From positions 1 to 57,869 of the forward strand of contig JAGRIE010000022.1 in the NCBI GenBank assembly GCA_020443425.1: a stretch of 57,869 nt of DNA. The letters run 5' to 3'. Position 1 is the stretch's first letter, and each line of letters starts with the position of its first letter. Origin of the DNA: Halioglobus sp. (GTDB taxonomy: Bacteria; Pseudomonadota; Gammaproteobacteria; Pseudomonadales; Halieaceae). Below the pieces are notes generated by a model. The model worked only from the letters and a program-made list of their open reading frames with translations, was not told the DNA's origin and did no database searches. This document shows positions 26,450 to 35,318 of this stretch, piece by piece. The position numbers and the translations under genes are program-made.

Positions 26450-27658
26450 ATGAAAAAATTGCTGTACCTGGTTCACCGATTGCCTTTTCCACCCAACAAG
26501 GGCGACAAGATTTCCTCGAATAATATGCTCAATTATTTTTCGGGGCGCTGGCGTGTGCATCTGGGTACCTTTGTCGATGACCCTGACGACTGGCAGTACG
26601 TGGATATCGTCAAGGAGAAATGTGAAGACAGCTGTATCGTCGAGCTGCCGGGACACAAGCGTATAACAGGCAGTCTTGCGGGCCTGGCGACCGGCCAGGC
26701 GCTGAGCCTGAGCTATTACGGCAATGCGGAACTGCAGGCGTGGGTGCGAGCGACGATAGAGCGGGAGTGCCCCGATGCGGTGTTGATCTTCAGCGGTGTG
26801 ATGGGGCGGTTTGTGAAGGGCCTGCTGCCGCCACATGTGCCGGTCATATTCGATGCAGAGGACGTCGACAGCGAGAAATGGCGAAGTTACGCAAAAGCAA
26901 AGCCCTGGCCGGTATCGTGGCTCTACGAGCGGGAGGCGAATAAATTGCTGGCCTATGAGCGTGCCATGGCGGCGGCGACGCATGCCAGCATTTTTGTGTC
27001 GCAGGAAGAGGCGGCACTGTTCAGGCAGTTGGCGCCGGAAAGCGCGGAGAAAGTCCACTACCGCACCCAGGGTGTCGACAGTGCCTACTTCGATCCTGCG
27101 CTGGCGTACGAAAATCCGTATCAACCGGGGCAGAAGGTACTGGTGTTCACCGGCGCGATGGACTACTGGCCGAACGTCGAGGCGGTCAGGTGGTTTTGTG
27201 AACATGTGCTGCCGGCAGTGCGTAGAGGTGAGCCTGATTTCCTGTTCTGTATCGTCGGCATGAAACCGACCGACGAGGTGTTGCAACTGGGCAAACTGGA
27301 CGGCGTGCGCGTGACCGGCGGCGTGCCGGATGTGCGGCCCTACCTGCACTATGCGCTGGCGGCCTGCCTACCGCTGCAGATTGCGCGGGGTATCCAGAAC
27401 AAGGCGCTGGAGGCGATGGCGATGACGCTGCCGGTGCTGGCAACGCGGGACGCCCTGGTGGGTATTGTCGATTACCCTGACGTATTGTCGGTCGTGGCCG
27501 ATGACCCGGCAGCCATGACAGTTGCCGCGCTGGAACTGTTGGCGCAGCCGCGACAGATGAACACAGCAGGCCGTGCCTGTGTACTGGAACACTACAATTG
27601 GGATACCAACCTGCGACGCATGGAAGGCTTTCTGATTAACGATGAGGGTGCGCAGTAA
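26450..27658 (+). CDS. Glycosyltransferase, XrtA system (stp1 type)
   Basis: A 402-residue GT-B glycosyltransferase matching the EpsH1/XrtA-associated sugar transferase type 1 (TIGR03087): it begins LLYLVHRLPFPPNKGDKISS and has FTGAMDYWPNVEAV and a donor-site KALEAMAMTLPVLATRDAL. It starts the operon stp1-stp3-hddA-gmhA; its stop shares a base with the next ATG (TAATG). Sharing an operon with heptose-nucleotide genes suggests that it or its neighbour transfers heptose, but specificity is not visible. Confidence 0.93.
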   Translation: MKKLLYLVHRLPFPPNKGDKISSNNMLNYFSGRWRVHLGTFVDDPDDWQYVDIVKEKCEDSCIVELPGHKRITGSLAGLATGQALSLSYYGNAELQAWVRATIERECPDAVLIFSGVMGRFVKGLLPPHVPVIFDAEDVDSEKWRSYAKAKPWPVSWLYEREANKLLAYERAMAAATHASIFVSQEEAALFRQLAPESAEKVHYRTQGVDSAYFDPALAYENPYQPGQKVLVFTGAMDYWPNVEAVRWFCEHVLPAVRRGEPDFLFCIVGMKPTDEVLQLGKLDGVRVTGGVPDVRPYLHYALAACLPLQIARGIQNKALEAMAMTLPVLATRDALVGIVDYPDVLSVVADDPAAMTVAALELLAQPRQMNTAGRACVLEHYNWDTNLRRMEGFLINDEGAQ

Positions 27659-28878
27659 TGCATGTACTGCATGTACTCGATCACTCGATACCGCTGCAAA
27701 GCGGCTATACCTTCCGCACGCGTGCGATTTTGAAGGAACAGCGCGCACTCGGGTGGAAGACGTCACAGGTGACGGGTCCCAAACACAACCCGGGCAAGGC
27801 GATAGCGCCTCTTGAAAGTGTCGATGGCTTTGACTTCTACCGCTGCCAGGGGTCTGACAGCCTGTTTGAGCGACTGCCCGTGATCGGGCAGTGGGCCGTC
27901 ATCAGTCTGCTGACAAAGCGATTGCTTGAGGTGGCGCGCGCGGAGAAGCCCGACGTGATCCACGCACACTCCCCGGCGCTGAACGGGGTGGCTGCGATCA
28001 GGGCGGGCAGGGCGCTGGGTATTCCGGTGGTGTACGAGGTTCGCGGTTTCTGGGAGGACGCTGCCGTCAGCCACGGTACCAGCAGCGAAGGCGGGCTGCG
28101 CTACCGGCTCACCAGGGCCATGGAGACCTGGGTGCTGAAACGCGCCGATGCGGTGACCTGTATTTGCGAGGGCATCCGCCAGGACCTGATTGCGCGCGGT
28201 ATTGCCGCTGAAAAAATTACTATCGTTCCCAATGCTGTCGATGCCAGTCGCTTCCAGCCGGTGGGAGACCGCGACGCCGCCATCGAGGAGAGGCTGCAAC
28301 TGGCTGGCAAGAAAGTGGTGGCGTTTATCGGCTCTTTTTACGCCTATGAGGGACTGGACCTGCTGGTGGCAGCGATGCCGCGAATACTGGCGGCCCGTCC
28401 GGATACCCGCCTGCTGCTGGTCGGTGGCGGCCAGGTGGCGGATGAGGTCAAGCAGCAGGTGGCGCAACTCGGTATCGAGGATGCGGTGATTATGACCGGC
28501 CGCGTACCTTACGAAGAGGTCGATGCGTATTACTCGGTCACCGATGTGCTGGTTTATCCGCGCAAGTCGATGCGGCTCACCGATCTGGTGACACCGCTGA
28601 AACCGCTGGAGGCGATGGCGCAGAAAAGTATGTTTCTTGCATCCGATGTCGGCGGCCACCGGGAGCTGGTGCGTGACGGGATCACCGGCACCCTGTTCAA
28701 GGCCGATGATATTGATGACCTGGTGGCGTCGCTGCTGCGGCTGCTCGACCAGGAGGAGCGCTGGCCGCAAATTCGACAGGCGGGCCGGGATTATGTTGAA
28801 AATGAACGCAACTGGGTGAACAGTGTGGCAAATTTGAAATCGGTTTATCGGCGCCTGGTGCCCGGAGGGTCACAGTAA
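27658..28878 (+). CDS. Glycosyltransferase, XrtA system (Daro_2409/stp3 type)
   Basis: A 406-residue GT4 glycosyltransferase of the Daro_2409 type found only with XrtA loci (TIGR04063): VLHVLDHSIPLQSGYTFRT at the start, VVYEVRGFWEDAAVS, then the donor motif TPLKPLEAMAQKSMFLASDVGGH. It is coupled by TAATG junctions to stp1 upstream and hddA downstream. It should act on the lipid-linked repeat unit at the inner membrane. Confidence 0.94.
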   Translation: MHVLHVLDHSIPLQSGYTFRTRAILKEQRALGWKTSQVTGPKHNPGKAIAPLESVDGFDFYRCQGSDSLFERLPVIGQWAVISLLTKRLLEVARAEKPDVIHAHSPALNGVAAIRAGRALGIPVVYEVRGFWEDAAVSHGTSSEGGLRYRLTRAMETWVLKRADAVTCICEGIRQDLIARGIAAEKITIVPNAVDASRFQPVGDRDAAIEERLQLAGKKVVAFIGSFYAYEGLDLLVAAMPRILAARPDTRLLLVGGGQVADEVKQQVAQLGIEDAVIMTGRVPYEEVDAYYSVTDVLVYPRKSMRLTDLVTPLKPLEAMAQKSMFLASDVGGHRELVRDGITGTLFKADDIDDLVASLLRLLDQEERWPQIRQAGRDYVENERNWVNSVANLKSVYRRLVPGGSQ

Positions 28879-29909
28879 TGCTGATCAGGGCAAAAGCACC
28901 ACTGCGGCTGGGCCTGGCCGGTGGTGGCAGCGATGTGGCACCGTACTGTGATCTCTACGGCGGTGCCGTGTTGAACGCCTCCATCAACCTGAGTTCGTAT
29001 TGTACGATAGAGCCCTGTGATGACGGCACCGTGACCTTCGTGGCCACCGATCGCGAGGAGGTTTTCAGCGCTCCCTGTGCCACGGAGTATGCCTACGACG
29101 GTCTGCTCGACCTGCACAAGGGCGTCTACAACCGCATTGTCCGGGAGTTCAACAACGGCGAGCCCCTGTCATTGAAAATCAGCACCCACTCGGATGCGCC
29201 TGCGGGCTCCGGCCTGGGGTCGTCCTCCACCATGGTGGTTGCGATCCTGACAGCGTTTGCGGAGCTGTTGCACCTGCCGCTGGGTGAGTACGATGTCGCT
29301 CACCTGGCATTTGAGATTGAACGCATGGATATAGGCCTGCGCGGTGGTGCACAAGATCAGTACGCGGCCACATTCGGCGGCGTGAATTTCATGGAGTTCC
29401 ACGAGCAGAACCGTGTCACGGTGAACCCACTGCGTATCAAGAAGTGGATTCTGAGTGAGCTCGAGGCGTCCACGGTGCTGTACTACACCGGTGTCTCCCG
29501 CTCATCAGATATGATTATCGCGCAGCAGATTGAAAGCTTTAAGTCAGGGCAGGGCAAGTCGGTAGAGGCGGTACACCAGCTGAAGCAGGACGCGAGCGCG
29601 ATGAAGGACGCGCTGTTGCGCGGCAATATCCGTCGCTTCGGTGAAATCCTCGGTCGCAGCTGGGAGGCGAAGCGCCACTTGGCCGACAAGATCAGCAACC
29701 CCCAGATTGAGGACGTCATGAATGTTGCCCTGCAGGCGGGTGCCTGGGCAGGCAAGGTCTCCGGTGCGGGCGGCGGTGGCTTTATCATGTTTATCGTTGA
29801 TCCGGTAGAGCGAGTGCAGCTGATCCGGGCCCTCAACCAACAGGATGGCGATGTCGTCCCTTTTCAATTTGAACCACATGGAGCTTGCGCATGGAACGTC
29901 CCGACCTGA
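28878..29909 (+). CDS. hddA: D-glycero-alpha-D-manno-heptose-7-phosphate kinase (GHMP family)
   Basis: A 343-residue GHMP kinase. The N-terminus (IRAKAPLRLGLAGGGSDV) and the ATP-binding PAGSGLGSSS at 108-117 are typical of HddA, and GAQDQYAATFGG and KVSGAGGGGFIMF are further family motifs. It phosphorylates C1 of heptose 7-phosphate, giving the bisphosphate that the GmhB-type domain (25075-26313) dephosphorylates at C7. It overlaps gmhA by 19 bases, so the two are coupled. Confidence 0.91.
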   Translation: MLIRAKAPLRLGLAGGGSDVAPYCDLYGGAVLNASINLSSYCTIEPCDDGTVTFVATDREEVFSAPCATEYAYDGLLDLHKGVYNRIVREFNNGEPLSLKISTHSDAPAGSGLGSSSTMVVAILTAFAELLHLPLGEYDVAHLAFEIERMDIGLRGGAQDQYAATFGGVNFMEFHEQNRVTVNPLRIKKWILSELEASTVLYYTGVSRSSDMIIAQQIESFKSGQGKSVEAVHQLKQDASAMKDALLRGNIRRFGEILGRSWEAKRHLADKISNPQIEDVMNVALQAGAWAGKVSGAGGGGFIMFIVDPVERVQLIRALNQQDGDVVPFQFEPHGACAWNVPT

Positions 29910-30487
29910 GTTACGTCGTCAATGAATTCCGGCAATCTGTGGCGGTCAAACAGCGGATACTGGAAGACAGCGCATTCATGCAGCAGATCACGGACATGGG
30001 GCACCTGCTGATTGACCGATATGAGGCGGGCAATAAGCTACTGGTCGCCGGCAACGGTGGCAGTGCCGCTGACGCCCAGCACATCGCTGCCGAGTTTGTC
30101 AGCCGGTTCAATTTTGATCGCCCCGGGCTGCCGGCACTGGCACTGACCACAGACACCTCTATTCTCACCGCGGTGGGCAATGATTACGGTTACGACCAGC
30201 TGTTCCGCCGCCAGCTTGAGGCCAATGGCCAGGCCGGTGACGTCTTCCTCGGTATCTCCACCTCGGGCAACAGTCCCAATATCCTGATGGCGCTGGAAGC
30301 GGCGCGTCTCAAGGGCATCACGACCATAGGGCTGACCGGGGAGAGCGGCGGCAGGATGCGCGATCTCTGTGATCACTGCCTGTGCGTCCCCAGCGGTGAT
30401 ACGCCGCGTATCCAGGAGGCGCATATCGTGATAGGTCATACCCTGTGTGCGATGGTCGAGTTGGCACTGTTTGAGGATCCGCGCTAG
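29891..30487 (+). CDS. gmhA: Sedoheptulose-7-phosphate isomerase (SIS domain)
   Basis: A 198-residue single SIS-domain protein. LLVAGNGGSAADAQHIAAEF, then GISTSGNSPNILMAL and TGESGGRMRDLCDHCLCVPS are the GmhA signature blocks. It converts sedoheptulose 7-phosphate to D-glycero-D-manno-heptose 7-phosphate, the first step of the heptose route. ATG 29891 is preferred to the TTG at 29885. It ends the stp1-stp3-hddA-gmhA operon. The name gmhA fits the step; an unrelated chromosomal gmhA for lipopolysaccharide may also exist elsewhere. Confidence 0.92.
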   Translation: MERPDLSYVVNEFRQSVAVKQRILEDSAFMQQITDMGHLLIDRYEAGNKLLVAGNGGSAADAQHIAAEFVSRFNFDRPGLPALALTTDTSILTAVGNDYGYDQLFRRQLEANGQAGDVFLGISTSGNSPNILMALEAARLKGITTIGLTGESGGRMRDLCDHCLCVPSGDTPRIQEAHIVIGHTLCAMVELALFEDPR

Positions 30488-30600
30488 CGGGCGGTCTGTC
30501 ATACCGGCTAATCTGCGTGAAAAGGGCTCTGTTGCGCCATCACTGAGGGTTGGAGTAAGCTGTTTTTACCTTTCCGGCCCCTTCCGGGGTGGAGGCGACA

Positions 30601-31002
30601 ATGCAGCTTGCTTTGCTTGTGATTACAGTGACACTGGGTGTGTTTGTCCTGTTCAGCCTGCGACAGGTCAGAACGGCGTCCGAGGATCATCGTCAACAGG
30701 ATCGTCGCAGGGCGCCGGGTATTACCCAGCCGTTTCATGCAGTGTCGATTGAACCCGCGCGCAATAGCTGCCTGGCTGCAAGACAGGCGGGCTCGCAGCG
30801 GTATTTGAGTGAAGAGGCACCTGCCCTGCCGCTGGCGGAATGTACGGAGAGGGAGTGTGAGTGCCGGTATCAGCACCATGCTGATCGACGCAGTGGTGCC
30901 GGGGATCGCCGTCTTGGCCCGGTTGAGGAATCCGACGAATCAGAGTTTTGGAGTTTACGCAATCGCCGAAGTTTCCTGGTGCGACGCCTGGCAGGGAAAT
31001 AG
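30601..31002 (+). CDS. Small membrane-anchored protein with Cys/His cluster, unknown
   Basis: A 133-residue protein starting at ATG 30601, with an ideal ribosome site (GGAG six bases upstream); the in-frame GTG at 30589 is less likely. Residues 1-18 form one membrane helix (LALLVITVTLGVFVLF). The soluble part carries FHAVSIEPARNSCLAA, a LSEEAPALPL segment, and CTERECECRYQHHADRRSG, whose spaced Cys and His residues look like a metal site. I recall similar small proteins in other proteobacteria, but no function. The frame lies alone between gmhA and the flippase. Confidence 0.72.
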   Translation: MQLALLVITVTLGVFVLFSLRQVRTASEDHRQQDRRRAPGITQPFHAVSIEPARNSCLAARQAGSQRYLSEEAPALPLAECTERECECRYQHHADRRSGAGDRRLGPVEESDESEFWSLRNRRSFLVRRLAGK

Positions 31003-31122
31003 CGTATTAAATCTGTCTCTGATTTCACCCTGCAATATTCTATGGTGTACTGGTTTGTCTTTCTCCAAGTGTGATTTATCCGTGTTGAGACTTCCTGAAC
31101 GATATCCGTGGACGGTACCGCT

Positions 31123-32562
31123 GTGAGTGTGCGCCGGTCCGTTACCATTTTCTTCAGCGCAAAGTACGTAGAACTGGTGCTGGGCCTGATCGCAAGCCTG
31201 ATACTGGCGCGCCTGCTCACGCCTGAAGAATTCGGGATTTACAGTATTGCCGCTTCCGTCGTCATCATCGGCTATCTATTGCGGAATTTCGGTGTCGGTC
31301 AGTACATCGTCCAGATTGAAGAACTGAATGACGGTATCCTGAAATCAGCGTTCACCGTCACGCTGGCGATTTCCTGGTTTATCGGTCTGCTGCTGTTCTT
31401 GGGCGCGCCCTTGCTCGGCGACTATTACGACAACGCCGGCATCACTACGGTATTGCGCTTTCTCTCACTGAATTTCCTGCTGCTGCCCTTCGGTTCCATC
31501 GCCGATGCCGTCCTGCGCCGAAATATGGCCTTTGACAAACTGGCGGTTATCAATGTGAGTGCCGCCTTCACCACGCTGGTGGTCGGCACCACCGCCGCTT
31601 ATCTGGGCGCCAGCTATCTGTCCATTGCCTGGGCCAGCAATGCCTCCACCATCGTCTCTATCCTGCTGACGCTGTACTTCAGGCCCGCGGGACTTCCCTG
31701 GTCTCCGGGTGTCAGTCACCTCAGGGAGGTGTGGAAGTTCGGTCTCAAGGTGGGGATGATGGACCTGTGCAACCGGGGCAGTGACGCCGCTACAGAGCTT
31801 ATCATCGGTCGCGCGCAAAGCCTGTTCAGCCTGGGCATCTACTCGCGTGCCTACGGTACGTTCTGGCTGTTTGAATATGCGTTCACGCAAGGCATCCGGC
31901 CGGTCATCCTGCCCTACCTGTCGAGGGCCAGGCACGAACAAGCTGACCTCGGCGAACTCTATATGGGCATCGTGACCTTCACCTCGATTTTTCTGATACC
32001 ATTTTTTGTGTTTCTCGGCCTCAACGCCGACGACATTATTCATATCATGTACGGTGATCAGTGGACGGAGGCGGTCCCGGTATTACAGGTGCTGTGTATT
32101 GCCGGCTTGTTTTTTGCCCCGACGATATTCTTCGAGCAGTTGATGATCGCCCAGGGGCGACCCGGCCAGGGTCTGCGCTATATTGTGATATCCCAGGTGC
32201 TGCGCATAGCGGCATTGCTTGCACTGGTCGGTGTCAGCCTGGAGGCGGCCGCCGTGGCACTGATCTTCTGGGCGCTGGTGAAGGTAGTACTGGCGCTCGG
32301 GATGGCTCACCAGCATTTTGGTTTGCGGCCACTGGCATTTTTCCGGGCCCTGCTGCCTGCCATCGCTACCGCGGCTCTGCTGGGGCTGGGGATATGGGGT
32401 GTGCTGGATGTTGCCGATACCTGGGATAACCCGTTCGCCAGGTTGGCCGCCACCGCACTGTGCGCGGCAGCGATCTGGTTGGGCTCCATCTTTGTATTCA
32501 AGCACCCCATTACGGCGGAATTGCGCACTCTGCTGAAGAAAGTCAGGGCGCGAACATCCTGA
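31123..32562 (+). CDS. Wzx-type polysaccharide flippase (MOP superfamily)
   Basis: About 479 residues with 12-14 hydrophobic helices, opening SVTIFFSAKYVELVLGLIASLILARLL in part and LTPEEFGIYSIA, which is the standard start of the lipopolysaccharide biosynthesis/oligosaccharide flippase family. It should move the lipid-linked repeat unit to the periplasm, where the ligase at 8021-9349 could use it. Starts at GTG 31108 and GTG 31123 are both possible; the second gives the usual length. A GC-rich hairpin follows the stop. Confidence 0.9.
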   Translation: MSVRRSVTIFFSAKYVELVLGLIASLILARLLTPEEFGIYSIAASVVIIGYLLRNFGVGQYIVQIEELNDGILKSAFTVTLAISWFIGLLLFLGAPLLGDYYDNAGITTVLRFLSLNFLLLPFGSIADAVLRRNMAFDKLAVINVSAAFTTLVVGTTAAYLGASYLSIAWASNASTIVSILLTLYFRPAGLPWSPGVSHLREVWKFGLKVGMMDLCNRGSDAATELIIGRAQSLFSLGIYSRAYGTFWLFEYAFTQGIRPVILPYLSRARHEQADLGELYMGIVTFTSIFLIPFFVFLGLNADDIIHIMYGDQWTEAVPVLQVLCIAGLFFAPTIFFEQLMIAQGRPGQGLRYIVISQVLRIAALLALVGVSLEAAAVALIFWALVKVVLALGMAHQHFGLRPLAFFRALLPAIATAALLGLGIWGVLDVADTWDNPFARLAATALCAAAIWLGSIFVFKHPITAELRTLLKKVRARTS

Positions 32563-32568
32563 GTGGGT

Positions 32569-32588
32569 CGCCGGCTTGCCGGCGTTTT
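32569..32588. terminator. Bidirectional-type terminator candidate
   Basis: CGCCGGC, TT, GCCGGCG forms a strong stem (32569-32584) followed by TTTT on the plus strand. It sits in the 28-base space between the convergent flippase and aminotransferase genes. The T tract is short, so efficiency is uncertain. Confidence 0.6.
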
Positions 32589-32590
32589 CC

Positions 32591-33904
32591 TCAGCCTGGC
32601 GGCGTCGTGCTGAATCCGGCGACCCAGCGGCAGATCTGCTCAATAGCGGTGACGCAATTGGTGCAGTACCGGGCGCTGAAATCTGCCGGCAGCGGTTGTC
32701 CGGCGGGGAGGGCAGAGGCGGCCGCCAGGGCTGCGCTGCCGTCAAAATCCACGAACGCGATACGCACGGTCAATTCGCCCAGTGGTCGGCCGAATGCCAC
32801 ACCCGGCAGCAGCGCGACACCGGTGTCATTGAGCAGTTGCTCACACAGTGCGACGCTGTCCACGAGTCCCTGTGAGGCGAGTTCGGGCCGGAAAGCCTCA
32901 AAGTCCAGGAACAGATAGAATCCGCCGTGGGTGGGCGCAATATCAAAGCCAGCTGCGTGCAGTCGCGAGACCAGCGTGTCGGACAGGTGCGCCAGCACTC
33001 GTCGCGACTGGATCAGGTATTCATCAATCTCCGGGCCACCCTGGAAGGCTTTGATCGCGGCGTACTGTATCGGTGCGGAGGTGGAGGTGTAGGTTTCACT
33101 GGCCGCTGTCGCCATCGCGTGTTTCAGCCACTGCAGCTCAGCGGGGAAGGCAAAGGTCCCCAGCCGCCAGCCGCCGGCCCCACACCACTTGCTCAGGCCA
33201 CTGCTGACGATGGTTCCCTCCGGGTAGAACTGGGCGATGGAAGTGTGGTCGCCGCGAAAATTCACCTCACCGTAGATTTCGTCCGCCAGTACCAGCATCC
33301 TGTACTCGCGGGCGACCTCGGCAATCGCTGCCAACTCGTCATTGCTATAGGTGTAACCGTGCGGGTTGGACGGGTAGTTGAGTATGATGAGCCGCGGGCG
33401 GTCAGGATCCGAGGCGCACAGCCGGGACAGGTTTTGTGGCGTCACTTTCCAGTGGTTGCTGGCATCGGTTTCCAGCCATTTGATCTGCCTGCCGATGATA
33501 TGCGCCTGCGGTGCATAGGAGACCCAGCTCGGGGTCGGAATGACCAGTTCCCCGTAGTAGACCAGTTGCAGGATGAACATCAGTTCCTTGGAGCCCGGGC
33601 CTATCATCACGTCCTCGCCGGCGAAGTGCAGCCCCTGGGTCCTGTGGTAGTAGTCGGCGACCGCAGTGCGCAGTTCGGGCAGGCCCAGTACCGGTAGGTA
33701 GTCTTTCTGGTGGGCGTTGATTCGCAGTTCATTGACGACCACTTCCGGGACCGGGAAGGGTGACTGGCCAAGGCCGAGTTTGAAGATCTGTCGACCCTGC
33801 CTGATCAGTTCATGGCTGCGTTCATTGATGCCGAGGGTCGCGGAGATGGGCAAGCCGCGAACATTGAGGTTCAGGTGGGAAGTGAGTCCGGGCTTGTCGG
33901 GCAT
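32591..33904 (-). CDS. PLP-dependent aminotransferase class I/II
   Basis: A 437-residue fold-type I aminotransferase. Visible are FKLGLGQSPFPVPE near the start, LNYPSNPHGYTYS, LADEIYGEVNF, the PLP-binding lysine in SSGLSKWCGAGGWRLG, and a C-terminal LTVRIAFVDFDG with Arg for the substrate carboxylate. ATG 33904 is chosen (AGGA ribosome site); the frame continues open upstream into the KamA gene without meaning. It lies 37 bases after the KamA gene on the same strand, so the two are probably co-transcribed and may act on the same amino acid. Confidence 0.87.
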   Translation of the reverse strand: MPDKPGLTSHLNLNVRGLPISATLGINERSHELIRQGRQIFKLGLGQSPFPVPEVVVNELRINAHQKDYLPVLGLPELRTAVADYYHRTQGLHFAGEDVMIGPGSKELMFILQLVYYGELVIPTPSWVSYAPQAHIIGRQIKWLETDASNHWKVTPQNLSRLCASDPDRPRLIILNYPSNPHGYTYSNDELAAIAEVAREYRMLVLADEIYGEVNFRGDHTSIAQFYPEGTIVSSGLSKWCGAGGWRLGTFAFPAELQWLKHAMATAASETYTSTSAPIQYAAIKAFQGGPEIDEYLIQSRRVLAHLSDTLVSRLHAAGFDIAPTHGGFYLFLDFEAFRPELASQGLVDSVALCEQLLNDTGVALLPGVAFGRPLGELTVRIAFVDFDGSAALAAASALPAGQPLPADFSARYCTNCVTAIEQICRWVAGFSTTPPG

Positions 33905-33941
33905 GAGAGTCCTATAGTGACTGGCTGCGCCGTCAGGAGGT

Positions 33942-35318
33942 CTATCGGCGGCTTTGCATGGCATTGTACTCGCGTTCAAAGAAAAACTCTTGCTCGCCAA
34001 ACGCGGGTTTGAGCTGGTCGAGCCAGGTGGCTTTCTCACAGTACTGCGCAAAGAAAGGGCGGTAGGACCAGTCCGGGTTGCGGCTTTGTAAAAACCGCAG
34101 CACAAAGACTTTCTCACCGTTGATTTCAGTGACCCCCTGTACCTCGACTTTCCCCGGTGAAGCACTCATCACCGGCCCGCGCGCGGTGCGACCGAGGCCG
34201 GACAGCTGCTTTACGGCCTCGCGGTAAATCGTGACGGCTCTCGCCAGCGGAATCTCAAAATACTGCCTGGCGCCGGTGTCGCGTTCCACGAACATGTAGT
34301 ACGGGATGACGCCCGCTTTCACCTGCATCGCCCAGCTCTTCGCCCAGACGTCGGGAGAGTCGTTGATGTGTGCCAATACCGGGCCCTGGCTGCGAATTTC
34401 CACGCCGGTCTGGCGCAGCAGCGCTATCGCCCTGCCAGCCATCGGGGAGTCTATTTCGCGCCAGTGATTGAAGTGCGCCATCACCGCTACGTGCTTGCCG
34501 GCCTTGACCAGTTGCGAGAGCAACTCCAGCAGTTCCGCCGAATCGCTGTCACTGACGAAACGCTGGGGCCAGAAGGTCAGCGCCTTGGTGCCGATACGGA
34601 TTGTCCTGATGTGATCAAAGGCCGGTTCTGTCAGTGGTTTCAGCAGCGCGGCCAGGTGACGGGTCTTCATCACCATCGGGTCGCCACCTGTCACCAGCAG
34701 GTCGGTGACACCGGGCTGCTCCAACAGGTACTTGTGCAACTCGGAAGTGTCAGTGGATGCCATGCGCAATTCTTCATCGCCGACAAACTGCGCCCAGCGG
34801 AAACAAAACGTGCAATAGGTGTGACAGGTTTGGCCCTGGGTCGGGAAAAACAGTACGGTCTCGCGATACTTGTGTTGCAGGCCATTGAGTCGCTTGCCGT
34901 CGCTGGCCACCGGTACATTCATCTCCAGTTGGCCGCTGGGCTGGGGGTTGAGTTCCCGGCGCAAGGCGGAGGCAAGCGACTGGATCTCGGCCCGCGGTGC
35001 GTTCTGCTGCATCAGCTGCGCCATCTGCTGGTACACATGTGGTGGCAGCATATCTTTCTGCGGGAACGTGAGTTGGTACAGTGGGTCATCAGGCACGTTT
35101 GACCAGTCGATCAGGTTTTCGATCACGTACTGGTTCACCCTGAATGGCAGAATGGACGATACCACTTTCATTTCAAACAACACGGATTCGGGCAGCGCCT
35201 GAAGCTGCACAATCCTGTCGATATCTTTAAGTGTATAGACCTTGAACTGGGGCAGGATGCTATCGGTTGATATCACGACGTCGCCCCGGGATTCGTCCAA
35301 CACTGAAATCTGGTTCAT
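33942..35318 (-). CDS. KamA-family radical SAM protein (lysine 2,3-aminomutase homologue)
   Basis: A 458-residue radical SAM protein. The [4Fe-4S] motif is CX3CX2C, Cys165, Cys169 and Cys172 (CHTYCTFCFRW), followed by LLVTGGDPMVMKTRHL, a hallmark of the lysine 2,3-aminomutase family. The C-terminus keeps SPGKVEVQGV, where the Lys may be the PLP-binding residue, although the usual longer glycine run is shortened. Canonical members move an amino group from carbon 2 to carbon 3 of lysine or glutamate; the substrate here is not determinable. It leads an operon with an aminotransferase and is divergent from ACP-2. Confidence 0.86.
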   Translation of the reverse strand: MNQISVLDESRGDVVISTDSILPQFKVYTLKDIDRIVQLQALPESVLFEMKVVSSILPFRVNQYVIENLIDWSNVPDDPLYQLTFPQKDMLPPHVYQQMAQLMQQNAPRAEIQSLASALRRELNPQPSGQLEMNVPVASDGKRLNGLQHKYRETVLFFPTQGQTCHTYCTFCFRWAQFVGDEELRMASTDTSELHKYLLEQPGVTDLLVTGGDPMVMKTRHLAALLKPLTEPAFDHIRTIRIGTKALTFWPQRFVSDSDSAELLELLSQLVKAGKHVAVMAHFNHWREIDSPMAGRAIALLRQTGVEIRSQGPVLAHINDSPDVWAKSWAMQVKAGVIPYYMFVERDTGARQYFEIPLARAVTIYREAVKQLSGLGRTARGPVMSASPGKVEVQGVTEINGEKVFVLRFLQSRNPDWSYRPFFAQYCEKATWLDQLKPAFGEQEFFFEREYNAMQSRR

